Below are positions 34,285 through 43,063 of a DNA stretch of 64,000 nt, one piece after another; within the stretch, counting starts at the first letter, position 1; each line of letters begins with the position of its first letter. This DNA comes from DASPKX01 sp035627835. GTDB taxonomy: Bacteria > Verrucomicrobiota > Verrucomicrobiia > Limisphaerales > SXQI01. Both the position numbers and the translations under genes were made by a program. Location of the stretch: contig DASPKX010000067.1 of the NCBI GenBank assembly GCA_035627835.1, forward strand, positions 7,973 through 71,972, given 5' to 3'. The notes below the pieces were generated by a model. It was not told where the DNA came from, did no database searches, and saw only the letters and a list, made by a program, of their open reading frames with translations.

Positions 34285-35805
34285 ATGATTGCCAAAGCGC
34301 AAATGGAGGAGGTCTCTCCCGCCCGCCCTTCAGATTCGAATGTTATTAAAGTCCTTCTAGTGGATGATGATCAGGACGCGTTTTTGCTGACGCGCCATCA
34401 TCTCTCAAAAATCCAAAGCGCTGGGCCCAAGCTTCAGCTGGACTGGTCCGCGACCTACGAGAGCGGCCTGGAGGAGATCAAGAAGCGGGAGCATAATGTG
34501 TATCTGCTGGATTATCGCCTGGGAGCCCGCAACGGCCTGGAGCTGTTGAAGGAGGCGCTCGCGTTTGGCGTGGCTGAACCGATAATCATGCTCACGGCGG
34601 AAAACCCGTTGGTGGATGCGGAAGCGATGCAGCTTGGCGCAGCGGACTTCTTAAATAAAGACCGGTTGGACCCAACCATCCTTGAGCGTTCCATTCGTTA
34701 TTCGATCAAGCATTTCGCCACGCTTAACACGTTGAAGGAACGCGAGGCCCAGCTCGCTGGCTTCATGCAAAACGTGCCTTGCGCTGTTTCGATGAAAGAT
34801 CTGGAAGGGCGTTACCTTTATGTGAACGAGGCTTGGGGGCGCATGTTCCAGAAGCCGATTGAGGATTGGCCAGGGCGGACTGATGAGGAGTTGTTCCCGA
34901 AAGGAATTGCGCTGCGGTTTCGCAAAGGGGATGCCAATGCTTTAAACCAACGCCGCGCAATCGAGTCCACTGAGACTTTGAACAGGCCGCAAGGGGAGCT
35001 GAGCTACTGGTTGCTGACCCGTTTCCCAATTCTTAACGAAAATGGGGAGCCGATCATGCTCGGCGGCGCAGCCATCGACATTACCAACAACAAAAGGCTC
35101 GAGCGCGAGGTGCAGGAAGTCTCGGAACAAGAGAAGCGGCGCATCGGCCAGGATTTGCACGATGGCCTGGGCCAGTACCTGACGGGCATCGCCTGCATGG
35201 TGAAAGTTCTGGAGCAAAAGCTCGGAGCTAAGGAAGTGCCCGAGGCAAACGACGCCAAGAAGATCACCAACATGGTGAACGAAACGATTCAGCAGGCGCG
35301 TGAGCTGGCGCGGGGGTTGTGCCCGGTGGAACTAGAGAGGAACGGGCTTCATGCGGCTTTGCAGGAGTTGGCCAATCGGGTGGAAAAGCTGTTCCACGTA
35401 AAATGCGTTTTCAAGTCACCACAGGTGGTCTCGGTATATGACAACGCGATGGCTGTACACCTTTATCGCATCGCGCAGGAGGGTGTGAACAACGCGATGA
35501 AGCATGGATCGGCTCAAACGATCTCCATTGGTTTGTCGAACCCGAACGGACAGATCCTGCTGACGGTGAAGGACGATGGGTGCGGTGTTCCGAAAGATTT
35601 TGATGCGGCCAAAGGAATGGGACTGAGGGTGATGAATTACCGGGCGGGGATGATTGGCGCGTCGGTGACTGTCGAGAATTCCCCGGAAGGCGGCTGCATG
35701 GTGAAGTGCGTGGTGCCCTACCCTGCGGGCGCAAACATCGCGAAGAAGAAAAAGCCGAAGGCACAGGGATCTCGGGCGCCGAAAGCTGAGGCTGTCGAAG
35801 TCTGA
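34285..35805 (+). CDS. Hybrid REC-PAS-histidine kinase (NarL/DegS-type kinase)
   Basis: A 506-residue soluble protein with an N-terminal receiver domain (~20-140; VLLVDDDQD, Asp76 in YLLDYRLG, DFLNKD), a PAS domain (~150-270) and a HisKA_3 dimerisation domain with phospho-acceptor His292 (GQDLHDGLGQYLTGI), then an HATPase domain (NNAMKHG, DDGCGVP, GMGLRVMNYR). The kinase type is that of NarX/DegS, whose partners are LuxR-type regulators; none is adjacent. An Arg/Lys-rich C-terminal tail follows. A strong terminator follows at 35834. Confidence 0.92.
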   Translation: MIAKAQMEEVSPARPSDSNVIKVLLVDDDQDAFLLTRHHLSKIQSAGPKLQLDWSATYESGLEEIKKREHNVYLLDYRLGARNGLELLKEALAFGVAEPIIMLTAENPLVDAEAMQLGAADFLNKDRLDPTILERSIRYSIKHFATLNTLKEREAQLAGFMQNVPCAVSMKDLEGRYLYVNEAWGRMFQKPIEDWPGRTDEELFPKGIALRFRKGDANALNQRRAIESTETLNRPQGELSYWLLTRFPILNENGEPIMLGGAAIDITNNKRLEREVQEVSEQEKRRIGQDLHDGLGQYLTGIACMVKVLEQKLGAKEVPEANDAKKITNMVNETIQQARELARGLCPVELERNGLHAALQELANRVEKLFHVKCVFKSPQVVSVYDNAMAVHLYRIAQEGVNNAMKHGSAQTISIGLSNPNGQILLTVKDDGCGVPKDFDAAKGMGLRVMNYRAGMIGASVTVENSPEGGCMVKCVVPYPAGANIAKKKKPKAQGSRAPKAEAVEV

Positions 35806-35833
35806 GGCCAGGCGCCATTCGGCCCTTGTCAAA

Positions 35834-35857
35834 GCCTGCGGTGACGCGGGCTTTTTT
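35834..35857 (+). terminator. Rho-independent terminator after the REC-PAS-kinase gene
   Basis: GCCTGCG (35834-35840) pairs with CGCGGGC (35845-35851) with one G-U pair and a GTGA loop, followed by six T. Confidence 0.85.
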
Positions 35858-35939
35858 GTTGCCGCGAAACGTCAGTTTTGCGAGCGGTGGGACGTTCGTG
35901 CGACAAAATGCTTTGCCGGTGAGACAGGGAGCTGAAGAC

Positions 35940-35963
35940 GTGGCAGGTTTGCGGGCTGCCCAC
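35940..35963 (+). promoter_or_regulatory. Leader hairpin before the secreted repeat protein
   Basis: GTGGCAG (35940-35946) can pair with CTGCCCAC (35956-35963) with one bulge. AAGGAGG follows at 35965-35971, 16 bp before the ATG at 35988. The hairpin could influence access to the ribosome site. No known riboswitch class was recognised. Confidence 0.3.
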
Positions 35964-35987
35964 CAAGGAGGAGGGCCTTTTCTCTGT

Positions 35988-38321
35988 ATGAAACCTAAGA
36001 AGCTCGCATGCATATCTCAAGTGGCGGCGTTCGCCGCAGTGGCCGCAGCGTTAACAACGCACGCCCAATTCAGTCCCATCACGCTTACCCCCGAAAGCTA
36101 CACACACGATATCGTGGTGGAGCGGGCGGTGCTCCAACCGTTCACGCCCTCTACAACGGCGTCCATGGACGGTGGAACAAATAACACCGGCGCGACCTGG
36201 TACGAAGTTGGTTACAATTTGGATGCCCCGGAAACCGGGTTGCCCAGCGCTGGCGCAACTTTCACCGCAGCGGATTTGGCGGACCATAGCTTCCAGATGC
36301 CTGGAAGCTACAGCGCGAACAATGCGATTTACCTCAACAGCGGTGTGACTAACGGGACGCTAACTTTAACCACCCCTCGAGCCGCTTCGAGTCTCTCGTT
36401 CCTAACCGCGTCAGGCAATGGCCCGATCACTGTCGGTTACACGTTGCGCTTCGCCAATGGGACGACCGAGACAGGGACGTTTGTCTCCCCGGATTGGTTC
36501 GGCAACACACCCATTGCCCACACTGCGGCAGGGCGAGTGAATGCGCAGACCGGCGGCTTCGACAGCGTCAGTTCGGAAAACCCACGCTTATATGCAGTAG
36601 ATGTGGCTGTGGCGAACAGCTCAACGGCTATCAACTCGATCGAACTCACATGGAATTCAGGCACGGGCCGCGCGGCAGTGTTCGGCGTGAGTGGTTCGAG
36701 CGGAGCGGAATTCACCCCGATTGCAGTCACCGGGTTCACATACGACATGGTGATCGAATCGGCGGCCAGCCGCCCGGCGCCGCTCACAGCAACCACAGCC
36801 ACTGTGGATCGCGGCTCAGGCAACACAGAAGCGACGCTCTATGAGCAAGGCTACAATCGCCTTGCCCCAACGAGCGGTCTTCCTGCAGCGAATTCTTTGG
36901 TGACAAACAATGCGGCGCAGGATCACGTCTACCGCCTGGCTTCCAGCTACACAGCTGCCAACGCTGCTTTGATTGATTCTGTGGACACCGCTGCCACCCT
37001 GGTGTTCGCCACGCCCAGCACACGCTCGGCGTTGTCGTTCCTCGGAATGGCAGGTTCCGGCTCTGTGACGGTTGATTATATAATCACGCACAGCGACGGG
37101 ACCACTCAGCCCGGGCAATTCGTCGTGCCGGATTGGTTCAACGTCACCCCGTACGCTTTCTCCGCGCGCGGCCGCGTGAATGTAAACTCCGGCGGCGTGG
37201 ACTCGGTTAACACCGAAAACCCTCGCTTCTACTCTATCGACGTGTCGGTTGCTAACACGACCAGCCCGATTGCCAGCGTCTCTCTGAATTACTCCTCTGG
37301 CAACGGTCACGCCGTGATCGTGGCGTTGAGCGGAACGGCGGGAGCTGTTCGCCCGATCTTCGAAGGGCAACCTGCTTCTGTGAACACTTACGTGGGCCAG
37401 AGTGCCCAACTCACGGCGACAGTGTCCGGCACCGCCCCCATCACTTTCCAGTGGCAGCGCGAAAACAATGGAACCTTCGCCAATGTGGCGAACAGCGGAA
37501 CTGTGACTGGAGCAAACGGGGCAACATTGAGCTTCAGCTCAACGGCTCTCTCGCAGGCGGGCAACTATCAACTGGTTGCGATGAACCAGGCAGGGTCATC
37601 CACGAGCATCGTGGTTCGTTTGAACATCCTGTCCTCCACACCGGACATCACTCAAGTGGGCGATGTGACGACCGGCTTCGGCGGAACTTCACCAGCGAAT
37701 GAGCCGGTGGAAAATGCTATCGATGGCACAACCACCAAGTACCTGAACTTTGGCACAGACGGCAACACCGCTGCTCCCTTCGTCGGGCCTGTTGGATTGG
37801 TCATCACCCCTGCGCAAGGAGCCACCGTGGTGACAGGAATCCGGCTGTTCACCGCGAACGACGCTCCCGACCGTGATCCCGCAGACTTCATTCTGGAAGG
37901 CTCAAATGACGGGGAGACCTTTACTCGCATCGCCGGGGGCGCGCTTTCCCTGCCCACAACCCGCAATGTCGCCGGTTTGGAAATCGATCCGCTGGTCCAT
38001 GCGAATCAGGAAGTGAACTTCGCCAACAACGCCGCGTACACAACGTACCGCGTGACATTCACGAATGTGCGCAACAATGCAGCCGCCAACAGCATGCAGA
38101 TCGGTGAAGTGCAGTTGCTCGGCGTGGCGGGTGTGCCTCGTCCGCGAGCAGACATCGCGTTCAATAATGCCAATAACACGGTGACGATCACTTGGGGCGG
38201 CCCTGGCCGTCTGCAAACGACCACCAGCCTCGCAAATCCACAGTGGACTGACGTGACCGGCGCCAGCCCGGTGACGCAACCGGCCACTGATCGGATGCGC
38301 TTCTTCCGCGTGGTGGAATAA
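35988..38321 (+). CDS. Secreted protein with duplicated beta-domain, Ig-like and discoidin-like domains
   Basis: A 777-residue exported protein; ATG 35988 gives a signal peptide ending ALTTHAQ. Residues ~28-240 and ~245-455 are two copies of one beta-rich domain, each with PDWF, GRVN, a GG-x-DSV turn and ENPR-x-Y. Next come an Ig-like domain (~460-545), a discoidin/F5-8C-like region (~550-690; AIDGTTTKYLNFG, DFILEGSNDGETF) and a C-terminal segment (LQTTTSLANPQWTDV ... MRFFRVVE) seen in other secreted proteins here. Probably a surface or extracellular carbohydrate-binding protein. The tail may be a sorting signal. Confidence 0.82.
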   Translation: MKPKKLACISQVAAFAAVAAALTTHAQFSPITLTPESYTHDIVVERAVLQPFTPSTTASMDGGTNNTGATWYEVGYNLDAPETGLPSAGATFTAADLADHSFQMPGSYSANNAIYLNSGVTNGTLTLTTPRAASSLSFLTASGNGPITVGYTLRFANGTTETGTFVSPDWFGNTPIAHTAAGRVNAQTGGFDSVSSENPRLYAVDVAVANSSTAINSIELTWNSGTGRAAVFGVSGSSGAEFTPIAVTGFTYDMVIESAASRPAPLTATTATVDRGSGNTEATLYEQGYNRLAPTSGLPAANSLVTNNAAQDHVYRLASSYTAANAALIDSVDTAATLVFATPSTRSALSFLGMAGSGSVTVDYIITHSDGTTQPGQFVVPDWFNVTPYAFSARGRVNVNSGGVDSVNTENPRFYSIDVSVANTTSPIASVSLNYSSGNGHAVIVALSGTAGAVRPIFEGQPASVNTYVGQSAQLTATVSGTAPITFQWQRENNGTFANVANSGTVTGANGATLSFSSTALSQAGNYQLVAMNQAGSSTSIVVRLNILSSTPDITQVGDVTTGFGGTSPANEPVENAIDGTTTKYLNFGTDGNTAAPFVGPVGLVITPAQGATVVTGIRLFTANDAPDRDPADFILEGSNDGETFTRIAGGALSLPTTRNVAGLEIDPLVHANQEVNFANNAAYTTYRVTFTNVRNNAAANSMQIGEVQLLGVAGVPRPRADIAFNNANNTVTITWGGPGRLQTTTSLANPQWTDVTGASPVTQPATDRMRFFRVVE

Positions 38322-38347
38322 AGGTGCATCTTAGCAACTAATCGCAG

Positions 38348-38378
38348 AGGCCGGGCTCGAAGGAGTCCGGCCTTTTTT
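38348..38378 (+). terminator. Rho-independent terminator
   Basis: AGGCCGGGCTC pairs with GAGTCCGGCCT (one G-U pair) around a GAAG loop, followed by a run of six T (38373-38378). It ends the transcript of the secreted repeat protein. Confidence 0.9.
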
Positions 38379-38449
38379 ATTTAGGACGTGCGGGACGAAG
38401 GGAACATGAGATTGGGCGGCAGCTTGCGCTTGGGTTGGGCCGGGCCATA

Positions 38450-40663
38450 ATGAGCAATATGATTTTACGGGGGGACGAGCTGGAGACGCTGGTCGGTTTA
38501 AGGGAACGGGAACCGCATCGCTTGCTCGGGATGCATCCCATGGCGAATGGCAAAGGGGTCGTCGTTCGCGCGTTCATTCCTGATGCCGCCCGCGTTGAAG
38601 TCATCCCGGTTCTGGAGAAAAATCAGCCGACTTTCGAACTAAAACGGATCCACGATTCGGGCTTCTTTGAAGGGGTGGCCGAGAAGGCATCGCGCGTTTA
38701 CGCGTACGATCTTCGGATCACGAACAATCATGGTGTCACCCGGCAGAATCGTGATCCGTACTCATTCCTGCCGACGCTCGGGGAAACGGATGTTTATCTC
38801 TTCGGCCAGGGAAATGAGCTGAAGATTTATGAAAAGCTCGGCGCCCAGCTCCGCACTATCGACGGCGTGGCCGGAACGAGCTTCGCAGTCTGGGCCCCGA
38901 ATGCCCAACGCGTCAGCGTCATTGGCAACTTTAATTATTGGGACGGGCGGTATAACCCCATGCGCATGGTGGGCGGCTCTGGAATTTGGGAGCTGTTCAT
39001 CCCGGGCATTGGCGAGGGAGCGCTCTACAAATTCGAGATCCTGGATGCGCACGGCAATTTAACCGTCAAAACCGACCCATACGGATTCTTCTACGAACTG
39101 CCGCCGAAGCAGGCATCGATCGTTTGGAACACGAAGAAGTTTCAATGGTCGGACGAGCAGTGGATCGCGCAACGCCGGGAAACGAACACGCTTCGCGCGC
39201 CAATGTCGATCTACGAAGTTCACATTGGATCGTGGAGGAAGAAGTCGGCGTTTGAATCTTTTGGCTATCGCGAGCTGGCGGGGCCGCTCGTGGACTATGT
39301 GCGGCAAATGGGGTTCACACATGTGGAATTCCTGCCGGTGGCGGAGCATGCGTTTTATCCTTCCTGGGGTTACCAGGTGACCGGCTTTTACGCGCCGAGT
39401 TCTCGCTACGGAACGCCGGAAGATTTCCAGTATCTCGTCAACGCCCTGCACGAGGCGGGCATTGGCATCATCGTGGACTGGGTGCCGGCGCATTTTCCGC
39501 GAGATGAATGGGCATTGGCGCGCTTCGATGGGACAGCTCTCTACGAGCACGAGGATCCGCGGAAAGGCGCGCATCAGGATTGGGGCACGCTGATTTTCAA
39601 CTACTCGCGCCACGAAGTGCGAAACTTCCTGCTCGCGAACGCTCTCTTCTGGTGCGAGCGCTATCACATCGACGGCCTGCGCGTGGACGCTGTGGCGTCG
39701 ATGCTCTACCTGGATTACTCGCGCAAAGAGGGCGAGTGGATTCCCAATCAGTTTGGCGGGCGCGAGAATCTCGAGGCAGTGGAGTTCCTTCGCTCGTTCA
39801 ACCACTTTGTGCACACCGAGTTCCCCGGCGTGGCCACCGTTGCTGAAGAATCAACGGCCTGGCCGCTGGTGACGCGGCCTCCGTACCTGGGCGGATTAGG
39901 CTTCTCGCTGAAATGGAACATGGGTTGGATGCACGACACTTTGAACTATTTTAAGCGGGACGCGGTCTATCGTAAGTACCATCAGAACGATCTGACCTTC
40001 GCGATGCTTTACCATCACAACGAGAATTTTGTGCTTCCCCTTTCGCATGACGAAGTGGTGCATGGCAAAGGCTCGTTGCTGGGGCGCATGCCTGGGGATG
40101 ATTGGCAGCGGCATGCAAACCTGCGCGCGTTGCTCGCTTATCAATGGCTGTTCCCGGGCAAGAAACTGCTCTTCATGGGCTGCGAGATTGGCCAGCCCGA
40201 GGAATGGAACGCTAACGGGAGTCTCAATTGGGGCCTGCTCGATCACGGCCCGTTCCATCGCGGTGTGCAGCGCACGGTTGAAGGCTTAAACAGGCTTTAC
40301 CGCGAAAACCCGGCTTTGTGGGAAACGGATTACGACACCCACGGTTTTTATTGGGTGGACTGTACCGACGTGGAGAGCAGCGTGTTGTCGTTCGTGCGGC
40401 AGAACAACGATTTCACAAACGTGCTGCTGGTGGTGATGAACCTCACGCCTGTGCTGCGCACAGGTTATCGCATTGGCCTGCCTAAGCCGGGCTTCTGGCG
40501 AGAGGTGTTCAACACGGACGCGGAGATCTATGGCGGGAGCAACCAGGGGAATATGGGTGGGCTGCACGCCGAAGGGGTTCCGCAACATGGGCATCAGCAA
40601 TCCGCCGCCTTCACCTTGCCGCCCAATGCGGTGGCAGTGTTCCGTTGGGAGCACACACAATAG
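38450..40663 (+). CDS. glgB: 1,4-alpha-glucan branching enzyme
   Basis: A 737-residue glycogen branching enzyme (GH13). The N-terminal region and CBM48 (~1-230; HRLLGMHP, FAVWAPNAQRVSVIGNFNYWDGR) precede the barrel with conserved regions DWVPAHFP, GLRVDAVAS (nucleophile Asp), VAEEST (acid Glu) and LSHDEVVHGKGS. GlgB makes alpha-1,6 branches in glycogen. ATG 38450 is preferred to the upstream TTG. No other glg gene is in the window. The ClpX-like gene starts 12 bp downstream. Confidence 0.95.
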   Translation: MSNMILRGDELETLVGLREREPHRLLGMHPMANGKGVVVRAFIPDAARVEVIPVLEKNQPTFELKRIHDSGFFEGVAEKASRVYAYDLRITNNHGVTRQNRDPYSFLPTLGETDVYLFGQGNELKIYEKLGAQLRTIDGVAGTSFAVWAPNAQRVSVIGNFNYWDGRYNPMRMVGGSGIWELFIPGIGEGALYKFEILDAHGNLTVKTDPYGFFYELPPKQASIVWNTKKFQWSDEQWIAQRRETNTLRAPMSIYEVHIGSWRKKSAFESFGYRELAGPLVDYVRQMGFTHVEFLPVAEHAFYPSWGYQVTGFYAPSSRYGTPEDFQYLVNALHEAGIGIIVDWVPAHFPRDEWALARFDGTALYEHEDPRKGAHQDWGTLIFNYSRHEVRNFLLANALFWCERYHIDGLRVDAVASMLYLDYSRKEGEWIPNQFGGRENLEAVEFLRSFNHFVHTEFPGVATVAEESTAWPLVTRPPYLGGLGFSLKWNMGWMHDTLNYFKRDAVYRKYHQNDLTFAMLYHHNENFVLPLSHDEVVHGKGSLLGRMPGDDWQRHANLRALLAYQWLFPGKKLLFMGCEIGQPEEWNANGSLNWGLLDHGPFHRGVQRTVEGLNRLYRENPALWETDYDTHGFYWVDCTDVESSVLSFVRQNNDFTNVLLVVMNLTPVLRTGYRIGLPKPGFWREVFNTDAEIYGGSNQGNMGGLHAEGVPQHGHQQSAAFTLPPNAVAVFRWEHTQ

Positions 40664-40675
40664 AGATCACTTATC

Positions 40676-42259
40676 ATGCGCAAAATCCTGAGCGGCCCTC
40701 CCACTCCCGAAGAGTTTCAGAAGCAATTGGCGGACTTCATGCGGCAACACTTCCCGCATGTGAGCGCGCAGTTCACCGCAAAGACTTCAACGGCTCCAGA
40801 GGCGCCGAAGCCGCCCCCGGACGAAGAGGAGAAGGATGTCTACGCCTTCGATAAAAAGCCGCGGGAAGTGAAGGATTACCTCGATCGCTTTGTCATCAAA
40901 CAGGATGAAGCGAAAAAGGCCTTGGCGGTCGCCATCTGCGATCATTATCACCAGGTGCGGCTCTCACGCGAAGGGAAGCAGCAGTCCAATTACACCAAAC
41001 AAAACATCATCCTGGTTGGCCCCACTGGCGTCGGAAAGACCTACTTGATCCGGAGCGTGGCCGATTTGATCGGAGTGCCTTTTGTAAAAGGTGACGCCAC
41101 CAAGTTTTCGGAGACGGGCTACGTCGGTGGAGACGTGGAGGATCTCGTTCGCGATCTGGTGCGGCGCGCCAATGGAGATGTCGAGCGCGCTCAGTACGGC
41201 ATTATCTACATCGACGAGATCGACAAGATCGCGTCAGCCGCCACGAACATGCGCGATGTGAGCGGGCGCGGAGTGCAGACGAACCTCCTCAAGCTGATGG
41301 AGGAGACAGATGTCCCTGCGCGTTCTCAGCAGGATATGGCCGGGCAGATTCAAGCCATACTCGACATGCAGGCGCGCGGCCGAAAAGGGCCGAACGTCAT
41401 CAACACCAAGCACATTCTGTTCATCGTCAGCGGGGCCTTCCCGGGCTTGGAGAAGATTGTCGGTAAGCGCACACGGCAGGCTGCGATCGGCTTTAGCGGC
41501 GCCCGCGAGCAGAACGCTTTGGCAGGGGAGACGATGAAGGAGGTGCAGACGCAGGACTTCATCGACTTTGGCTTTGAGCCGGAGTTCATCGGGCGCTTGC
41601 CCGTGCGGGTGATCTGCCAACCGTTGAACGTCGATGACCTCCACCAAATCCTTAAGACCTCCGAGGGGAGCATCATTCGCCAATACGAGCAAAGCTTCCG
41701 CGCGTACGGGATTGAAGCAGAATTTCAGGATGAGGCGCTCCGCCGCATAGCGGAACTTGCAACCAAAGAAAACACCGGCGCTCGCGGGTTAATGACAGTG
41801 TGCGAGCGGATATTGAGGGATTTTAAATATGAGCTGCCTTCGACGAACATTCGCAGGCTTGTTGTTGATGCCGCGCTAATCGACAACCCACGCGCAGCGC
41901 TGGAGCGCTTGCTCGATCAGGAGCGGGAGATGATGGCGCATAGCGCGCGCAAATTCGTGGACGAGTTCGCCGAAGACTTTAGCAAAACGCACGGGTTGAA
42001 ACTGAAGTTTACTGATAGCGCTTCGAACAAGCTCGTGAAACAAGCGCTCGCCGAGAATGTCTCGATCCGCGCCTTCTGCGAGAACCGGTTTAAAGATTAC
42101 CAGTTCGGCCTCAAATTGATTTCCCAGAACACACAGCAGACCGAATTCCTCCTGGACGTAGAAGCTATCGAGGATCCCGACAAAACCCTAAGCGACTGGG
42201 TTGTTGCGAGCTACCGCCAGCAGGTTCAGAAACCTGAAAGTCCGAGCACGACGGCCTAA
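40676..42259 (+). CDS. ClpX-like AAA+ ATPase without zinc finger and with an apparent second small domain
   Basis: A 527-residue AAA+ unfoldase, about 100 residues longer than ClpX. The N-terminal ~55 residues are Pro-rich and lack the four Cys of the ClpX zinc domain. The AAA module has Walker A GPTGVGKT, pore loop GYVGGD, Walker B IIYIDEIDK and the IGF tripeptide (AAIGFSG) that ClpX uses to dock on ClpP. A small domain at ~336-400 has sensor-2 Arg in GARGL. A second, similar region follows at ~429-494 (FTDSASNKL ... IRAF ... DYQFGL). Downstream of glgB, not next to clpP. Confidence 0.88.
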   Translation: MRKILSGPPTPEEFQKQLADFMRQHFPHVSAQFTAKTSTAPEAPKPPPDEEEKDVYAFDKKPREVKDYLDRFVIKQDEAKKALAVAICDHYHQVRLSREGKQQSNYTKQNIILVGPTGVGKTYLIRSVADLIGVPFVKGDATKFSETGYVGGDVEDLVRDLVRRANGDVERAQYGIIYIDEIDKIASAATNMRDVSGRGVQTNLLKLMEETDVPARSQQDMAGQIQAILDMQARGRKGPNVINTKHILFIVSGAFPGLEKIVGKRTRQAAIGFSGAREQNALAGETMKEVQTQDFIDFGFEPEFIGRLPVRVICQPLNVDDLHQILKTSEGSIIRQYEQSFRAYGIEAEFQDEALRRIAELATKENTGARGLMTVCERILRDFKYELPSTNIRRLVVDAALIDNPRAALERLLDQEREMMAHSARKFVDEFAEDFSKTHGLKLKFTDSASNKLVKQALAENVSIRAFCENRFKDYQFGLKLISQNTQQTEFLLDVEAIEDPDKTLSDWVVASYRQQVQKPESPSTTA

Positions 42260-43008
42260 GGCTTGGCTTTGATCGTCGCGAGGCGCGGCGCCATTTGGGC
42301 TGGAAGATCGTCCTGATACATGTAGCTGATTCGCGCCAAATCCCAGCTGTGGAGGAAATACATATCCTGAAATTTAATCCAGCGCGCCGACCCGTCCACA
42401 AACACTTGGTTGCCGCCCTGCGGCACACTGTTGGCGCCACGATGCGGAGGCATATCCTTGTAAGCTGAGTCGCGCGTGACCCCGCGAACTCCACCCCAAG
42501 CCCCATCGATCTTCATCACTGCATCCGCAGCAAGAGTCCAGGTTGGGCGCGCTGTGCTTAGCTTAACGGGGCTGTGGGACTTGAACGTTCCGAGCGGGTT
42601 GATCCAGTTCGTTATGCCACCGAAATATTGGTAGCCAACAATCCATTGACCAAAGTCGGCCTCAAATGTTGGGAACGTGGGCCGGCCGGGACAGGTCCAG
42701 ATGTTCGGGCCATTTGTGTTGAGCGTGAGCCCCACGGTTGCGGCGGCGGTTCTTTCCGGCGGATTGAGCGCAATCTGCACCGCGTTGGCCCGGGCTTCAA
42801 CGACGCGCTCGTTATTATCAAGCGCGTAGATGTTCATCCCGATGGCGATCTGGCGAAGGTTGTTGAGGCACTTCACTCGTTTGCCCTTCTCTTTAGCCTT
42901 GGAGAGGGCTGGCAAAAGCATGCCCGCGAGAATGGCAATGATCGCAATGACGACGAGCAACTCGATCAGCGTGAATCCGCGCTGCGCTATGGATTGGCGT
43001 CGTTGCAT
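42256..43008 (-). CDS. Pseudopilin-like protein (prepilin N-terminus, H...DG tail)
   Basis: A 250-residue protein with a type IV prepilin signal: basic lead, RG|FTLIELLVVIAIIAILAG with cleavage after Gly and Phe+1, Glu+5. The C-terminus carries an HRGANSV...FVDGSARW motif, the H-X(n)-DG signature of DUF1559-like pseudopilins abundant in PVC bacteria. Such proteins are thought to form type II secretion or pilus-like structures. Ends 4 bp into the convergent ClpX-like gene. The LamG gene lies 55 bp upstream. Confidence 0.9.
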   Translation of the reverse strand: MQRRQSIAQRGFTLIELLVVIAIIAILAGMLLPALSKAKEKGKRVKCLNNLRQIAIGMNIYALDNNERVVEARANAVQIALNPPERTAAATVGLTLNTNGPNIWTCPGRPTFPTFEADFGQWIVGYQYFGGITNWINPLGTFKSHSPVKLSTARPTWTLAADAVMKIDGAWGGVRGVTRDSAYKDMPPHRGANSVPQGGNQVFVDGSARWIKFQDMYFLHSWDLARISYMYQDDLPAQMAPRLATIKAKP

Positions 43009-43063
43009 TTTGATCGAGTGTCAGCCCGGCCGGAGTGCGCTCCGGCCGGGCGATGAATCATCA

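Noticed and set aside
35870..35985. Possible cyclic-di-GMP (GEMM) riboswitch in the leader
   Set aside because: Short similarities to the conserved core were seen, but the order of motifs and the tetraloop helix do not fit.
40676..42259. Annotation as canonical clpX
   Set aside because: The zinc domain is missing, the protein is about 100 residues too long and the neighbour is glgB, not clpP; the label ClpX-like is safer.
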